A stretch of DNA of 64,000 bases, from assembly GCF_901709675.1 (NCBI RefSeq), contig NC_051106.1, positions 7,574,001-7,638,000 of the forward strand, read 5' to 3'. Of the stretch, positions 49,581 through 60,720 are shown piece after piece. The translations under genes were made by a program, and so were the position numbers. Each line of letters begins with the position of its first letter. The stretch's first letter is position 1. The DNA is from Syngnathus acus (lineage: Eukaryota; Chordata; Actinopteri; Syngnathiformes; Syngnathidae). The notes under the pieces were generated by a model. That model was not told the DNA's origin. It ran no database searches and saw only the letters and a list, made by a program, of their open reading frames with translations.

Positions 49581-50897
49581 CAGAGAAGTTTCTTAATTTG
49601 TGCGATCACTTATTTTGCTAATTTCATATTATCTGCACTCTCAACTCATGCTGGAAATCATAATTTGGATGTCTCCTCTCCCTCTGCTATTTTTGCTGCC
49701 ACCTGGCGTTGAACTGGGTTACCACACCAAGGAGCCACCAAACAGTAGCATTTACCAAGCTTCTCGATTTATTTAACTGGCCCTTTACAGGGGGATAAAC
49801 ACACATTTTAACAACAATAAAGCTGTAGACGTGTGAATCAGTGGAGTATATTAAAAATCAGTGTTTACTATCACACCATGATTAAAAACATCTCCTCCTG
49901 TTTGTCTGACAAGCTCCGGTGAGTCCAGACAGTCGGAGAGATTCATCATGTAAATGTTGCAGACACTGTGCACACACTCGATGTGGGCTTTGTGGACAAA
50001 TAAACGAGCCAATATCAATTTGGACCTGTCTTTTTTTTTTTAAAATAGATTAGGGGCAAGTATTTTGAGACGTTGGCATATTTATATAGTGGGGTTGCTG
50101 TAAACATGAACTCCAGGATATGAAATAGATTTAAAGTAACTAAGTGTAAAAACAAATGGAAAAGAAAATGTATCAATAAAAATCTAAATAAGCTTCAATT
50201 AAATTAATTAACAGTAACGTAACAATTAAATGTCTTAGGTCAGAAAATGTAATGTAAAAACAGATTGAAAAATAAAAAAAGTCATAAATATCTGATTATA
50301 TTAAATAAAAAGCGTCATGACTTATTCCCCCATCTCAGAAATTTTGATGAAATGAGAAATGAATAAAGGGAAAATTTAAATAAACTAAATTAAAGGGTGT
50401 AAAAGCAAAGGAACCCTCCAAAAAACATTATTATTGTGATTTCCACTGCAGATTTGTGTAATATTTCCAGCAAATAAAATAATAGCTCGGTAAATATAAT
50501 AACACGAAACACATCAATTCGATCAGGTTTAGATCAATTCTATTAAAGTTCAAAAGAAACAAAAACAAACAAGCCTTTTGTCATGACTATAAATACGTCA
50601 AATTTAATTCAAGTCTTACCAAGAATGACAACTACAAAAAACTACCATAACTTTTCTTCTGTGGCTCTCTGCTCTTTTTGTGCATTGTTGTCTTGTTCAA
50701 AAGAAGACGTTCTATAAAAAAAAGTGATAATCATCATGTGTGTCTTTTTCAAGACTCGGAGGCACCCTGATGTGACATGCCTGTTTTGGGTCGATCTGCC
50801 TGCTAATTACAGCTCTGCTTTTTTTGAGAAAGGGAGGTACTTGCATGGTGGGGACTTTTTTTGTTGTTGTTGTAATGATGCTTATGGGCAGCTATGG

Positions 50898-50904
50898 TAT
50901 AAAT
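50898..50904 (+). promoter_or_regulatory. col10a1: TATA box of col10a1
   Basis: TATAAAT lies about 30 bp upstream of the inferred start of the non-coding first exon, which runs to a GTCG/GTAAGT donor at 51035. Position and sequence fit a tissue-specific TATA promoter. Confidence 0.6.
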
Positions 50905-50927
50905 ACTCGGAACCTTGACAGGGGAAA

Positions 50928-51034
50928 GGCAGCATATCCTCAGTTGTGCTCCAAGCCAAAGGATATACAGAGAAGCACCGGGAGCTTGCTGGTGCTGAGA
51001 TTGTTTTGTGATTTCTCCCCAAAATTTGGTGTCG
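50928..51034 (+). other. col10a1: non-coding first exon of col10a1 (5' UTR)
   Basis: The sequence between the TATA box and a strong GTAAGT donor (GT at 51035-51036) has no start codon in frame with the gene. The 5' end is estimated from TATA spacing. The next exon begins at 51236 after CTCTTGCAG. Confidence 0.5.
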
Positions 51035-51251
51035 GTAAGTGTCTTTATTTATTTGTCTATTTGTTTTATGGATGCACTCAGCATCCATGGGCTGTTTCTT
51101 ACTTCCAAGGAAGATTGCTCAACTTGCAGCACCGTGCAAGGTGGAACTTATTTGTTGAAGTTTTAGCAGCCATGATAGAACTGTGTATGCGGGATTTATG
51201 TTTCTCTCTTCTGAAAGCAAATTGTTCTCTTGCAGGATTTGATCGAGAAAG

Positions 51252-54200
51252 ATGGACATCCGTGTCGCCTGTATCGTCGTCCTTATGGCTGCCCTGGTCG
51301 CCGGCCACGGCAAGGGCTACGTTGTCAAGAAGGTGGTGAAGGCCGCTCCCCAGTATGAGCCTTACCAGGTCAAGAGCCAGGGTGAGAAAATAAGATAAAA
51401 ATCGCCAATTGTTGAATGAATTTTTGTAGTCTGTTTTAGGGGCAAAAAAAAAAAAAAATCATAATCCTAGTTTTGATTGTCCTGATAGAGATGAATACAA
51501 AATAGGTTATGGCACATTTTTTTAAACGGCGCATTAAGGAAGTCACGTTAAGAAACATCTTGAGGTTTTTTGAGCCTTTAGGAAAATCTTACATTATTTT
51601 GAAACGGCTAATCTTCGCGAAAATATATACAGATAGATATAATACTTACTTTAACTGTTTTTTATATTCAGAAAACCCCCAAAAATTGAACAAAATACTG
51701 ACTATGTTATAATGATCTCATTTTAGGGGTAGAATTGACTGACTTGTTTAACTAAGGATGAAGTCGGTTTTAGCAGAGGTGGCGAGAAGTTAAAGGCCAA
51801 AAAAAAAAAAAATGTTTCCAAAAAGGTGAGATTAAAATGCATAGTTTAACTAGAGGAGGGATATTCAAAGAAATCTTGATGGAAATCATATTGTTTTGTG
51901 ACTGCTATTCCGCACAAAGATACAGATTGGTTTGGGTTTATTTATTTTAAACCCAGAGAGGCATACTAAGGAAAATCTTGATTTTTGTCATTTTGCATCT
52001 GCCGGCCGGGCATGATGGCTTTGTGCGGGATACATGCATAATTGCAGACATATTAAGTTTCACAGAAGGCAAGATGATGTTTTGCCTTGCCTTGCAGACA
52101 GCAGCACTCCAGCTGCTATTTTGGCACTGGCAAATTAGAGCCCAGTCAGCCAGCAGCGGCAATGTGGTTTGTTTGTTTGGGTGTGCCACAGAGGGAGGCG
52201 GGCATATGTGCCAGGCTTAATTTGGAGATTTACCGGAACCACATAAGAAGAGCAGAAAGTTACAAGTGCAAATAGAGCAACCCAAAAAAAAAAGTCACCC
52301 TTTTGATGCAGACTCCTTTGAGATTTTCTTTTAAAAGAAAAAGCTGAGGATATTGCGAGTAAAAGAAGGCCCAAAAATACACCCAAAAAATCAAAACAAA
52401 CACATCTGATGATAGAGGAAGGAAATCATTTTTTTAACTTTTTAATAATGTTCAATATTTTTCCACCTTTCCCCATATGTATATATACATATATATGTAT
52501 TATAAGTACGTATATTTGTTGAGAAATTCTTTTACCATGCCAACCTGGCAGTAGACAAAAACAAAAGGCAGCGACAACCAATAGCAAGTACAAAAACATC
52601 CAACTGCACAGTTGATATATAGTTAACTATTTTTTGTCTGCTTTTTTTTAAATTTACAAATCAATTTTAGCAAATATATAACCATATAATTCATTTATTT
52701 TTAATAATTTATTTATTTTTGTGCGACAGAGACAAACCCTGTAAAATAGGAACTTATCAAATAGAAATAAGGAATGCCAGTAAAATATTGCCAGTGACTT
52801 GTATTCTTTAGTATTCCTGTAGCCATGTTTGTAGTCCAGATTTTCAAAACTCCAAACTCACATTGTGAACTTCAGTTTGATTGCATTTTGCCTCCTCTTT
52901 TTTTCTCCACTGACAATGTTTTTTTGGGTAACTTTTTACAGTGGTGGCAGGGGAGCCTGGTATTCCAGGTGAGCCTGGCCCCATGGGCCCCCCTGGGCCC
53001 CCTGGTGCCACAGGTAAGAGCGGCGTTGGTCACCCCGGACCCCACGGACCTCCTGGACCTCCTGGATCTCCCGGTCGTTCTATCACTGGCAAATCCGGAA
53101 CCCCCGGCGGCCCCGGCAAACCCGGTATCCCTGGATCCTCCGGTGAGAAGGGACACACTGGCGCCCCCGGAGCTCAAGGACCCAGGGGTTCTCCCGGTTC
53201 TCCCGGAAACCCCGGACCCGCCGGCCTCTCTGCTACTGGCAAGCCCGGACCATCTGGTCTTCCTGGAGCAATGGGACCAAGAGGAGAGCCTGGTCTGAAA
53301 GGACATCCCGGTGTTCCTGGCCTGCCAGGTTCCAAGGGAGATAGAGGTATGGGAATTCAAGGACCCCAGGGTGCCACAGGGCACACTGGACCAATGGGAC
53401 CAGTTGGAGCTCCAGGTCAGCCCGGAGTTGGCAAGCCAGGAAAGTCAGGTATGCCCGGTGAACCAGGAAAGTCAGGTAGCCCAGGTAGAGATGGTTCCTC
53501 TGGTCCCATGGGACCACAGGGACCCAAGGGACACACCGGTGCCCCCGGTGTTGGCATTTCTGGCAAACCCGGTGATAACGGTGCCCCAGGTCTGCCTGGC
53601 TCAATGGGCCCCAAAGGACACCAGGGAGCTGCCGGAGCCCCCGGAGCCCCAGGAACCCCAGGTTACGGAAAGCCAGGTGCTAATGGTGAGAAGGGAGAGA
53701 GAGGATTTACTGGCAGCCCAGGTGCCACTGGTCCCAAGGGTGAGCAAGGTCCTACTGGATACACTGGTGCCACTGGTGCCACTGGAGCTACTGGTCCTAT
53801 GGGCCCAGCTGGCGTAAGAGGTTTCACAGGTGAGACTGGCGCTACCGGCCCCAAGGGTGACACCGGTGCCGCTGGATCTCCAGGACCCAAGGGCAACAAG
53901 GGAGATGTGGGACCCCAAGGTTTCCAAGGCAAACAGGGTTACCCCGGCCCAGGTGGTCCCGCTGGAGCCAGAGGAGCCACTGGAGCCACCGGTGAGAAGG
54001 GTCACGTTGGTGCCCCCGGTACCCCAGGAGCCCCAGGTATTCCCGGCCCTGCTGGACCCAAAGGTCTCCCCGGCCGCGCTGGTGAGTCCGGTGCCTCTGG
54101 CTCCGATGGTGCTCCTGGTTCTCGTGGACCTTCTGGACCTCAAGGTCCCGCTGGTACTCCTGGCCACAAGGGTCATCCAGGTCTCCCTGGAGCTCCCGGC

Positions 54201-54776
54201 CCTGCTGGCATGACCGCTAAAGGTGTCCCCGGACCTCAAGGTCCCCCCGGTCTGCCTGGCGAGAGTGGTTCTGATGGTTCACCCGGTCCCGCCGGCGCTC
54301 CCGGCCTTCCCGGCCCTCCCGGTGAGGTGGTCTTTGAGAAAGGAATGGGAATGGGAATGACCGAGGTTATGGTCAAGGCTCCCATGTCCGCTTTCACAGC
54401 AGCTCTGACCACTCCCTACCCTGCCTCCGGCAGCCCCATCAAGTTCGACCACATTGTGTACAATGCCGAGAACCACTATGACCCTGAGTCCGGCATCTTC
54501 ACATGCCAGATCCCCGGAGTTTACTACTTCTCCTACAGCATCCACGTGAACGGTGCTCACGCCCTGGTCGCCCTCTACAAGAACGACGAGCCTGTCATGT
54601 TCTCCTATGACGAGTACAACAAGGGCTTCCTGGACCAGATGTCCGGTAGCGCCGTGCTCCTGCTGAACGAGCAGGACACCGTGTACGTGCAGATCCCCGA
54701 CGAGGAGGCCAACGGAGTCTTCGCCGCCGAGAACGTGCACTGCTCCTTCTCTGGTTTCCTGGTCGCCTCGACGTGA
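51252..54776 (+). CDS. col10a1: collagen type X alpha 1 chain, 654 aa, two coding exons
   Basis: Coding exons are 51252-51381 (43 codons plus one base) and 52942-54776. The first encodes a signal peptide ([20 protein letters not shown]) and a short basic NC2 region. The second encodes a Gly-X-Y triple-helical domain (residues about 47-505, with a few imperfections such as SGVGHPG) and a C1q-like NC1 trimerisation domain (about 523-654) ending [10 protein letters not shown]. Features such as [15 protein letters not shown] and YYFSYSIHV match COL10A1 rather than COL8A1. Human COL10A1 has 680 aa and the same gene plan: non-coding exon, short exon, one large exon. Type X collagen forms networks in hypertrophic cartilage and, in fish, early bone matrix. 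The large exon is far more GC-rich than its surroundings, as expected for collagen codons. marcks, a neighbour region on human 6q21-22, follows on the opposite strand. Confidence 0.95.
52480..52520. repeat. AT-rich palindromic simple repeat in col10a1 intron
   Basis: Alternating TATATGTATATATACATATA-type sequence within the 1.56 kb intron between the two coding exons. The rest of that intron shows no gene. Confidence 0.7.
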
Positions 54777-55322
54777 TGAGTCGGTCTCTGAGACGGGAAA
54801 CCCAACAGCCACCCAACTAAATGTGCTCTCTATTGCTCCAATCAAGAGTTAACCCTACTGCTGACTCTTGCCTTTGAGGAATAGAAGCATGTCGACTTGA
54901 AAACTACAACAACAAATAGGTGCTTCGAAGAAGGAAAAATCTAATTTATGTAAACAGGAGATCAGGGATGGGGAGAGCAATTTACAACAAGACCTACAAC
55001 TACAAGATGCTTTCCAGAATGAAGACAGCATGTGAACCCGAGGTGTTAAATCTGTGTTGTGCCCTGTTTTTTTTCTCTCTCTTTTCTTTTCCACTCTTTT
55101 CTAAAGACTTCAACTGGTGATTCTGACTTTACCGTTTTTTTTTTCCCTTTGTTTTTTTTTTGTACAACCTTGTCTTTTGTTTTTATTCCTTGTCCTGGTG
55201 CCCAGTAATCTTATTAAAAGAAAAAAAGTACATCAATACTTCCTGTGCAACACATTGTAACTGTTGTCTTTGTATATGACTTGAATATTGTGAGATGGCA
55301 AAATGGTCAAATTGACCATGAT

Positions 55323-55328
55323 GAATAA
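55323..55328 (+). other. col10a1: candidate polyadenylation signal of col10a1
   Basis: AATAAA about 550 bp after the stop codon, followed by AT-rich then ordinary intergenic sequence. Confidence 0.5.
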
Positions 55329-55329
55329 A

Positions 55330-57612
55330 GAAAGATAATCGGAATATTGTCAAATAAGCGACACTCTCTGAGCAGCAAATGCCATTTTTTATCCCTGGAA
55401 ATGCATTATGTCATGAAAAGCATTATTTGACTCAAATAAAAAGGTCTTAACAAGAACATTCTCTCCTGGGATCACTTTTTAAATGACCCACATGGATTTC
55501 AGTTGGGAAAATACACCATATTGTATCGACAACTTCAATATAGTACTTAAATATAACGGATGGTAGATTTTGAGAAATACATAAAAACATCATAAATACA
55601 AAGAAAATATGTTAGAATCGATATACATTTATATTAGAACATGCATTGCAGGAATAAATACATTACATTATCAATGACAAATAAAATCCAAAATATTTTA
55701 AATACTTGAAAATAAATAAATAAAATTATTAGTTTGAATAATCTACCCTACTTGGCCATAAATTTCCTGTTCACACCCCTAAAATTGTAAGCCATGTGTC
55801 TTATCTAGAATGTTGAGGGGACCATGAAAATTTATAAAATCGAGCCTGTGGGATTCTTACAAATAGTGAGCATGTGGTACAGGTGCTGTTTCATGTACAC
55901 CGCCCCCCTCCTAACCTAAAAATGAGGAAAGTATCTGGTATAAACTGGAAGGACATTGTGGTCGGTGCAGGCAGACAGACAAGACAGGACCAGACAGGGT
56001 TTTGCATTTTGGTTGATTCCACAAGCCGCACGCCTAAATTATCAACGACTATAACTCCCTGGAATGCATCATGCCTGCTTTTGATAGTTTATGATCATTT
56101 GACACTTGTTTGGAACATGATTGGCAGTCTAGCAAGGTTGGTCACTTACCAAAAGCGTTAGCAGCAGGCCACTTCCTGTTAAATGGTGGTTGACAGGACC
56201 AATCGCTATCTGATTCTTGGTCGGTGAAAACCAGAAATATAACCTGTAATGCAAGCAAAAAACACAAATGTACCGAATGTTTTGTTCTTCCATCTTTTCC
56301 TCCAGTTAAGTTTGCTTCACATTGCAAGGAAACCAATTTGATTTCCTAATGACCTGATGTTGTGAAGTTTGCTGTCGCCCTCTTGCGGTGGGGCTCTGAA
56401 ATGTCAAGTCAAATTTATTTATATACATAGCCCCTAATCACAGAAACATGGGTGTGTAGCTGTGGGTGGGTATAAACACATCGGGTAGGTTTCCTGCAAT
56501 TTTCAAAAACACATTTTTCGGTGGCCGTGTTTATTTGTATTTATTCATTTCACAAATACGATCCTGACATGACAGTGGTGAGAGCATCTGCAACCTCAGA
56601 CACTTAAAAAAAATGTTTGCGCACAAACGCTGTAATTTATGACACCCCAAAACTATAGGTTGCGTCTCTAAGTGCGTCAAATATTGCGGAATGCGTCTGC
56701 ATATTTGTGTTACTCTCACTGCAGGGAAAATGTCAACACGTATAATCATACTTGGTGCAATAAACATACAAACCATCAAAGGAACCGTGGTCCGATGCCC
56801 CTGAGGTCTTACAAACGTAAAATTTACAGTTTCATAGGTGTATTAAAAGTCATGACTATCATTAAACTGACTATCATTATACTGTACATCAGTGCCAATG
56901 ATACTTTCCACTTCTATATATTTGATAGCCCTGACTAAGAGCAGCTAATATGAGTACTTGGCAATTGGGGAACTAAATTATTATTTTTTTTTAAGTATAA
57001 AGATGTAATTCACATAATTGCTCAAATCAGTAATTAGAGATTTTGCTCAACAATACATGCTAGCATGTCACGCAATAGCTGCTATGCTAACTGGTCAGGT
57101 ACAAACTTCTAAAAATAAAGCAAAACTTAAACAAAGATTGTTTTTTCTGATTATATGAGAAAGACGGTTGGTTGTTTTGGTCCGAGGGATATTATATTAC
57201 GGCTAATTTTTTGTTTTTATATGAAAAACTGAAAAGAGGGCTTACGGTAGGTCAAGCTGTGGTCAGTCGGAGCAATTAGCTTGATGACGTCATCACTCTG
57301 CGCAGGTTTTCTCTTTTGGATATTTTCCTAAATATTTTAGTAAGTGGGTTGAGTTTGTCGAAATTACTTTAGCAAACTTCTACAATTCATAATAAATATG
57401 CAGAAACGTTTAAACAAGCTTTTTCTTGCCAAAGGAGAAAGTAATTTTCTCCATTTTACCAAAAGGGGGCACTGCAGGGCAAAGAACCCATTTTAAGTTT
57501 GTCATTTAAACTCGTGGTTAGCACGTTTGAATCAGAGCTGACAATTTAAAGAAATGATTGGATTTAAGACTTTCACAAAATAAAATGAACCAGAGTGCCA
57601 ATTCACACTTTC
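55330..57612. other. intergenic stretch between convergent col10a1 and marcks
   Basis: No gene recognised. A short phrase at about 56406-56445 (AAATTTATTTATATACATAG and following) resembles a repeat found widely in fish genomes. CTCF-like sequences lie near 56375 and 57471, and a TGACGTCA palindrome at 57285-57292. Confidence 0.5.
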
Positions 57613-57613
57613 C

Positions 57614-57619
57614 TTTATT
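57614..57619 (-). other. marcks: candidate polyadenylation signal of marcks
   Basis: AATAAA on the minus strand, about 860 bp after the marcks stop codon. Long 3' UTRs are usual for MARCKS. Confidence 0.45.
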
Positions 57620-58481
57620 CTTCAGTGCTCACAGAAAGTCACCACCCAAATACCATGTTGTAGCCAATGTTACATTCAATCTTTATGTACAAAAGAAGAA
57701 AAAAGATGTCCTATCTAAAATGTACTAGTCTATAGATGAAGTGTTATATAATCATCACAGCTTGATCATTTTTTTGTTGGTTTTTCTGTTTTGCTTTTGC
57801 TTAAAACATCTCCCAGTTTTATTTCGTCTTACAAATGGTGGAGAAAAAAAATAACAAGAAAACAGTCATTTACAATGGGTTAAAAATGTCATTTAGGTAC
57901 ATTTCAGTCATAAAACCAGCAATATCAAAGTCTATACAACGTGCATTACTACAGTTTGGAAATGACGGAGTCTAAAACGGCAGAGGAAGTGATAAGCACC
58001 TATATTATTGTTAGATTTGTTTGGTTGCTAAATCTAGTTCCGCCAAGAGGGGAACGCTTGTGGTCCACGAGAGTTGTAAACGACGACATTTTGTTTTAAG
58101 ACTTGTGTGAGGGCTTGTTTTTTTCTCCCTTTATTTGTTTGATTCGCTGCACAGTACACGCACAACTTTAGCTGCTACATCCAATTAGCCCAGCACCAAA
58201 TACTTGAATTAAATAGGTCAGCATGATGTCGAAAAAAAAGAAAAAAAGAAAAAACATTCGAGCTCACAGTTGCACGTTCACCCACGAATGCAAGCACAGG
58301 GCCGGGGAAGCTCGTCCCAGAACCTACATTGCAGTCATTGTGGATGAGATGTGTAAAAATGAAGTAAACAGACAAAAAAATAAAATAAAGAAAAACTAAA
58401 TCCCTGGTTTCAGACAAATCCTCGCATTCTTTCAGATGGGCTTCATGGGCCTCCTTCATTCCGGCGTGTTCTTCAGTAGAA

Positions 58482-60319
58482 TTATTCAGCAGGGGCAGGG
58501 GTGACGGGGGCCTCTGGACTGGCAGCTGCGGCGACCTCGGGTTCGGCTGGTGAAGAAGCCTCAGCTGGTTTTTCCTCCTTTGCCACTTCATCAGCTTTGG
58601 GCTCCTCGGGCACGGCCACTTCCTTGACCTCTTCCTTGGCCGGCGCCTTTTCTCCTTCGGCCTTCTCCTCCTCCACCGCTGCCGCTGCTCCTTCTTCCTG
58701 GGCTGGTGCCTTCTCCCCTTCCGCCTTCTCTTCTTCCGCCTTCTCCTCCTCTTCGGACTCCTTCTTGGTCTTCTTGAAGGAGAACCCGCTCAGCTTGAAG
58801 GACGGCTTCTTGAAGGAGAAGCGCTTCTTCTTCTGCTTGCTGTCTTCGGTCGTTTCCTCAGGCTTGGCAGCGGCCTCGCCGTTTGTGGCGGCGGCCTCTG
58901 GCTCCTTCTCAGCTTCCTCCGCCTTGTCACCATCCTCCTTTGGCGCCTCCTCGGTGGGGGTGCTGCCGTTGGCCTGGACCTCGGCCTTGTTGGCCTCCTC
59001 TGTTGCTGGGGAGGCATCACCGTTGGTTTTGGCGTGGCCGTTCTCCTGAGACAGGAAAGCGTGAGAGTTCAAATGGCTGACCAAAGAAATAGTACGAGCA
59101 TTATAGACAGGCAGCAATATTGATATCAATGTGGTGTTACGAAAATGAACCAAGATTGGCATTATAATGACTTTGGTATGGTATCAATGCCAATGCCTAA
59201 TATTGATATCAATGCTAAAGCCAGAACAGATTGATACAATGCTCAAAAATAAAATATTTAAAAACGTATTTTAATTTGTGAAGTGATCATTTAGTCTGAA
59301 CAAATTCATAATTTGCTGCAACTAATTATTTATACAAAAAAGGTGGTGCGGGGGTGGGGGGCTCACATAATCACCTCAAGGTCAGAAAGTTTCATTGAAA
59401 TTGAACATGACATGGCCTCCACCTTTATAATGCCAAGTATTGCTATCGTCAGCACATCTCGCCCTATCGCATACCGCTTGCAAATTAAATTCAAACGCTA
59501 TTGCTTTCGACCAATAGGAAAAAAGCGAGTAAAGGCGCAGCACATCTGTTGCTAGGAGAGTGACGACAGATCGCCGAGTCTAGACCATTTTCACTCGCAG
59601 TACCTTCTCAGCGCCACTAGGAGGGGATGGCGGGCGTTTAACGTGGTGGGGGCCCGTCGAAACGTCTTTTTTTAAGCTTTCGCCTCATCATTTTAATCAT
59701 CATGAAAATTATTTTTAAAAATGGTGGTAAAATCTACCGTCTGGTGCGTTGTGTGATAGTATTAAATATTATTTAGGGTATTTTGAGAGGGTGTGGGGGA
59801 CAAAACATGGCTCTCCTCCTTGAATCTGGCAACAAAGGCGTGGCGTGGATGTAAAAATGGCTAAACGACCAGAGAAGACCCCACGTTAAGAATTCTAGCA
59901 CAAAGAAAATGCTCCTGGTTCATAAAACACGAGGCAATCGTGGGATGTGATCAATTAAAATCAATTAAGATATTTCATGGTTTCATTTGAAAAAAAAAAA
60001 AAAAAAAAAGCGTATTGTCTCAATAATTGATTGTCGGCGGATATAGTATTTTAAACACGAGTGGCGTTCAAATTCCTGAGGAAAACGTGGAAAAAATAGG
60101 CAACGTGGTCGCCACTTTCTCCTGGATGCTGGCGAGCCCAACATAGAAGCACCCCATTAACGCAACACATTGCCCACGCCGCAATTAATACTTTAAATAA
60201 TTTACATTGAATATTACCTGGCCATTAGTCTTGGCCGCTGCCGTAGCAGCCGCAGCCTCGCCGGGCTTCTCCACCGCGGCTTCCTCCTTTCCGGCGTTTT
60301 TGGAGATTTGTGCTCCCAT
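58482..60319 (-). CDS. marcks: myristoylated alanine-rich C-kinase substrate, 221 aa, two exons
   Basis: Exons are 60319-60218 (34 codons) and 59045-58482 (187 codons plus stop), spliced inside the MH2 motif (KTNGQ/ENGHAK), the conserved MARCKS intron position. The N-terminus MGAQISKNAGKEE carries the Gly2 myristoylation signal. The basic effector domain (residues about 104-129, KKKRFSFKK through FSFKKTKK) binds acidic lipids, calmodulin and actin and is the target of protein kinase C. The rest is acidic and Ala/Glu/Pro-rich, with a near-duplicate EEEKAEGEKAPA block. Human MARCKS has 332 aa; the shorter acidic tail is seen in this gene only as length and is not a sign of breakage. An extra proline (residue 115) splits the usual KKSF. 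The intron of about 1.17 kb has no gene. Teleost a or b copy not decided. Confidence 0.95.
59340..60010. other. marcks intron, non-coding
   Basis: It holds a G-rich stretch near 59340-59360, a CTCF-like GCGCCACTAGGAGG at 59611-59624, and an A homopolymer of about 20 nt at 59990-60009. Two copies of AATATTGATATCAAT lie 83 bp apart at the 5'-exon-distal end (59116 and 59199). Confidence 0.6.
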
Positions 60320-60655
60320 GCTCGTTCAACAAAGGGAACCCGAGCGATGAAATGAATGAACAAAGACCGCGAGCGTTCTTATTCTCCCTCACCAAACAAT
60401 CAAATCGCGGCAGCTTCCTACTTCGAGCAAGGCAATAAAGGGCACCCGAATAGCCGCGTGGAGGTTTTTAGCCGGTAAAACGTGTTTGAAATACGGGAGA
60501 ACAATCGCAAACGCAAATCTCGTTTTTTTTTCCCCCTCTCTCTCTTTTTTTTGTAGGTCGAGTGGAGTTTGGGAAGAAGAGAAATTGGCCCCGCCGCGAA
60601 TGAGATGCGCCAGAGTACAACGCCCAAGTCGACAGCTGAATGGGCGTCCGGGAGC

Positions 60656-60720
60656 TGACGTCACACCTGGCCAATCACAAAGCGGGCAGCCGACTGCGCG
60701 CGTGGGGGGGCCATCTTGGA
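60656..60720. promoter_or_regulatory. marcks: marcks promoter cluster: CRE, CCAAT and YY1-type motifs
   Basis: A perfect TGACGTCA (60656-60663), a CCAAT box (60671-60675) and a GCCATCTTGG motif of YY1 type (60710-60719) fall within 65 bp in a CpG-rich block, 340-400 bp upstream of the marcks ATG. The YY1-type site points to the plus strand, so divergent transcription is possible. Confidence 0.5.

Larger units (their letters stand above)
35234..50890. other. 15.6 kb gene desert between plb1 and col10a1
   Basis: No frame here resembles a known protein, and I found no run of splice-compatible exons. Visible content includes a degenerate inverted repeat pair (38.06-39.43 kb), a GTTA microsatellite, a degraded GTTC/ATTC microsatellite at 47.37-47.46 kb, a degenerate short-period repeat at 49.02-49.58 kb, several CTCF-like sequences, and an RFX-type X-box at 41536. 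It may hold regulatory DNA for the diverging plb1 and col10a1 promoters that flank it. Confidence 0.5.

Noticed and set aside
52872-54845. Several long open frames on the minus strand and in other plus frames across the collagen exon
   Set aside because: Gly-Pro-Pro codons (GGN CCN CCN) leave all frames open. These are shadows of col10a1, confirmed by the intact Gly-X-Y and C1q frame.
58501-59080. Long Ser/Ala/Pro-rich frames opposite marcks exon 2
   Set aside because: They arise from the Ala/Glu-rich codons of marcks read in antisense and have no recognisable domain.
59116-59215. Two copies of AATATTGATATCAAT in the marcks intron as a regulatory palindrome
   Set aside because: The motif is short and AT-rich, a similar string occurs by chance elsewhere (about 15733), and nothing else supports a function.
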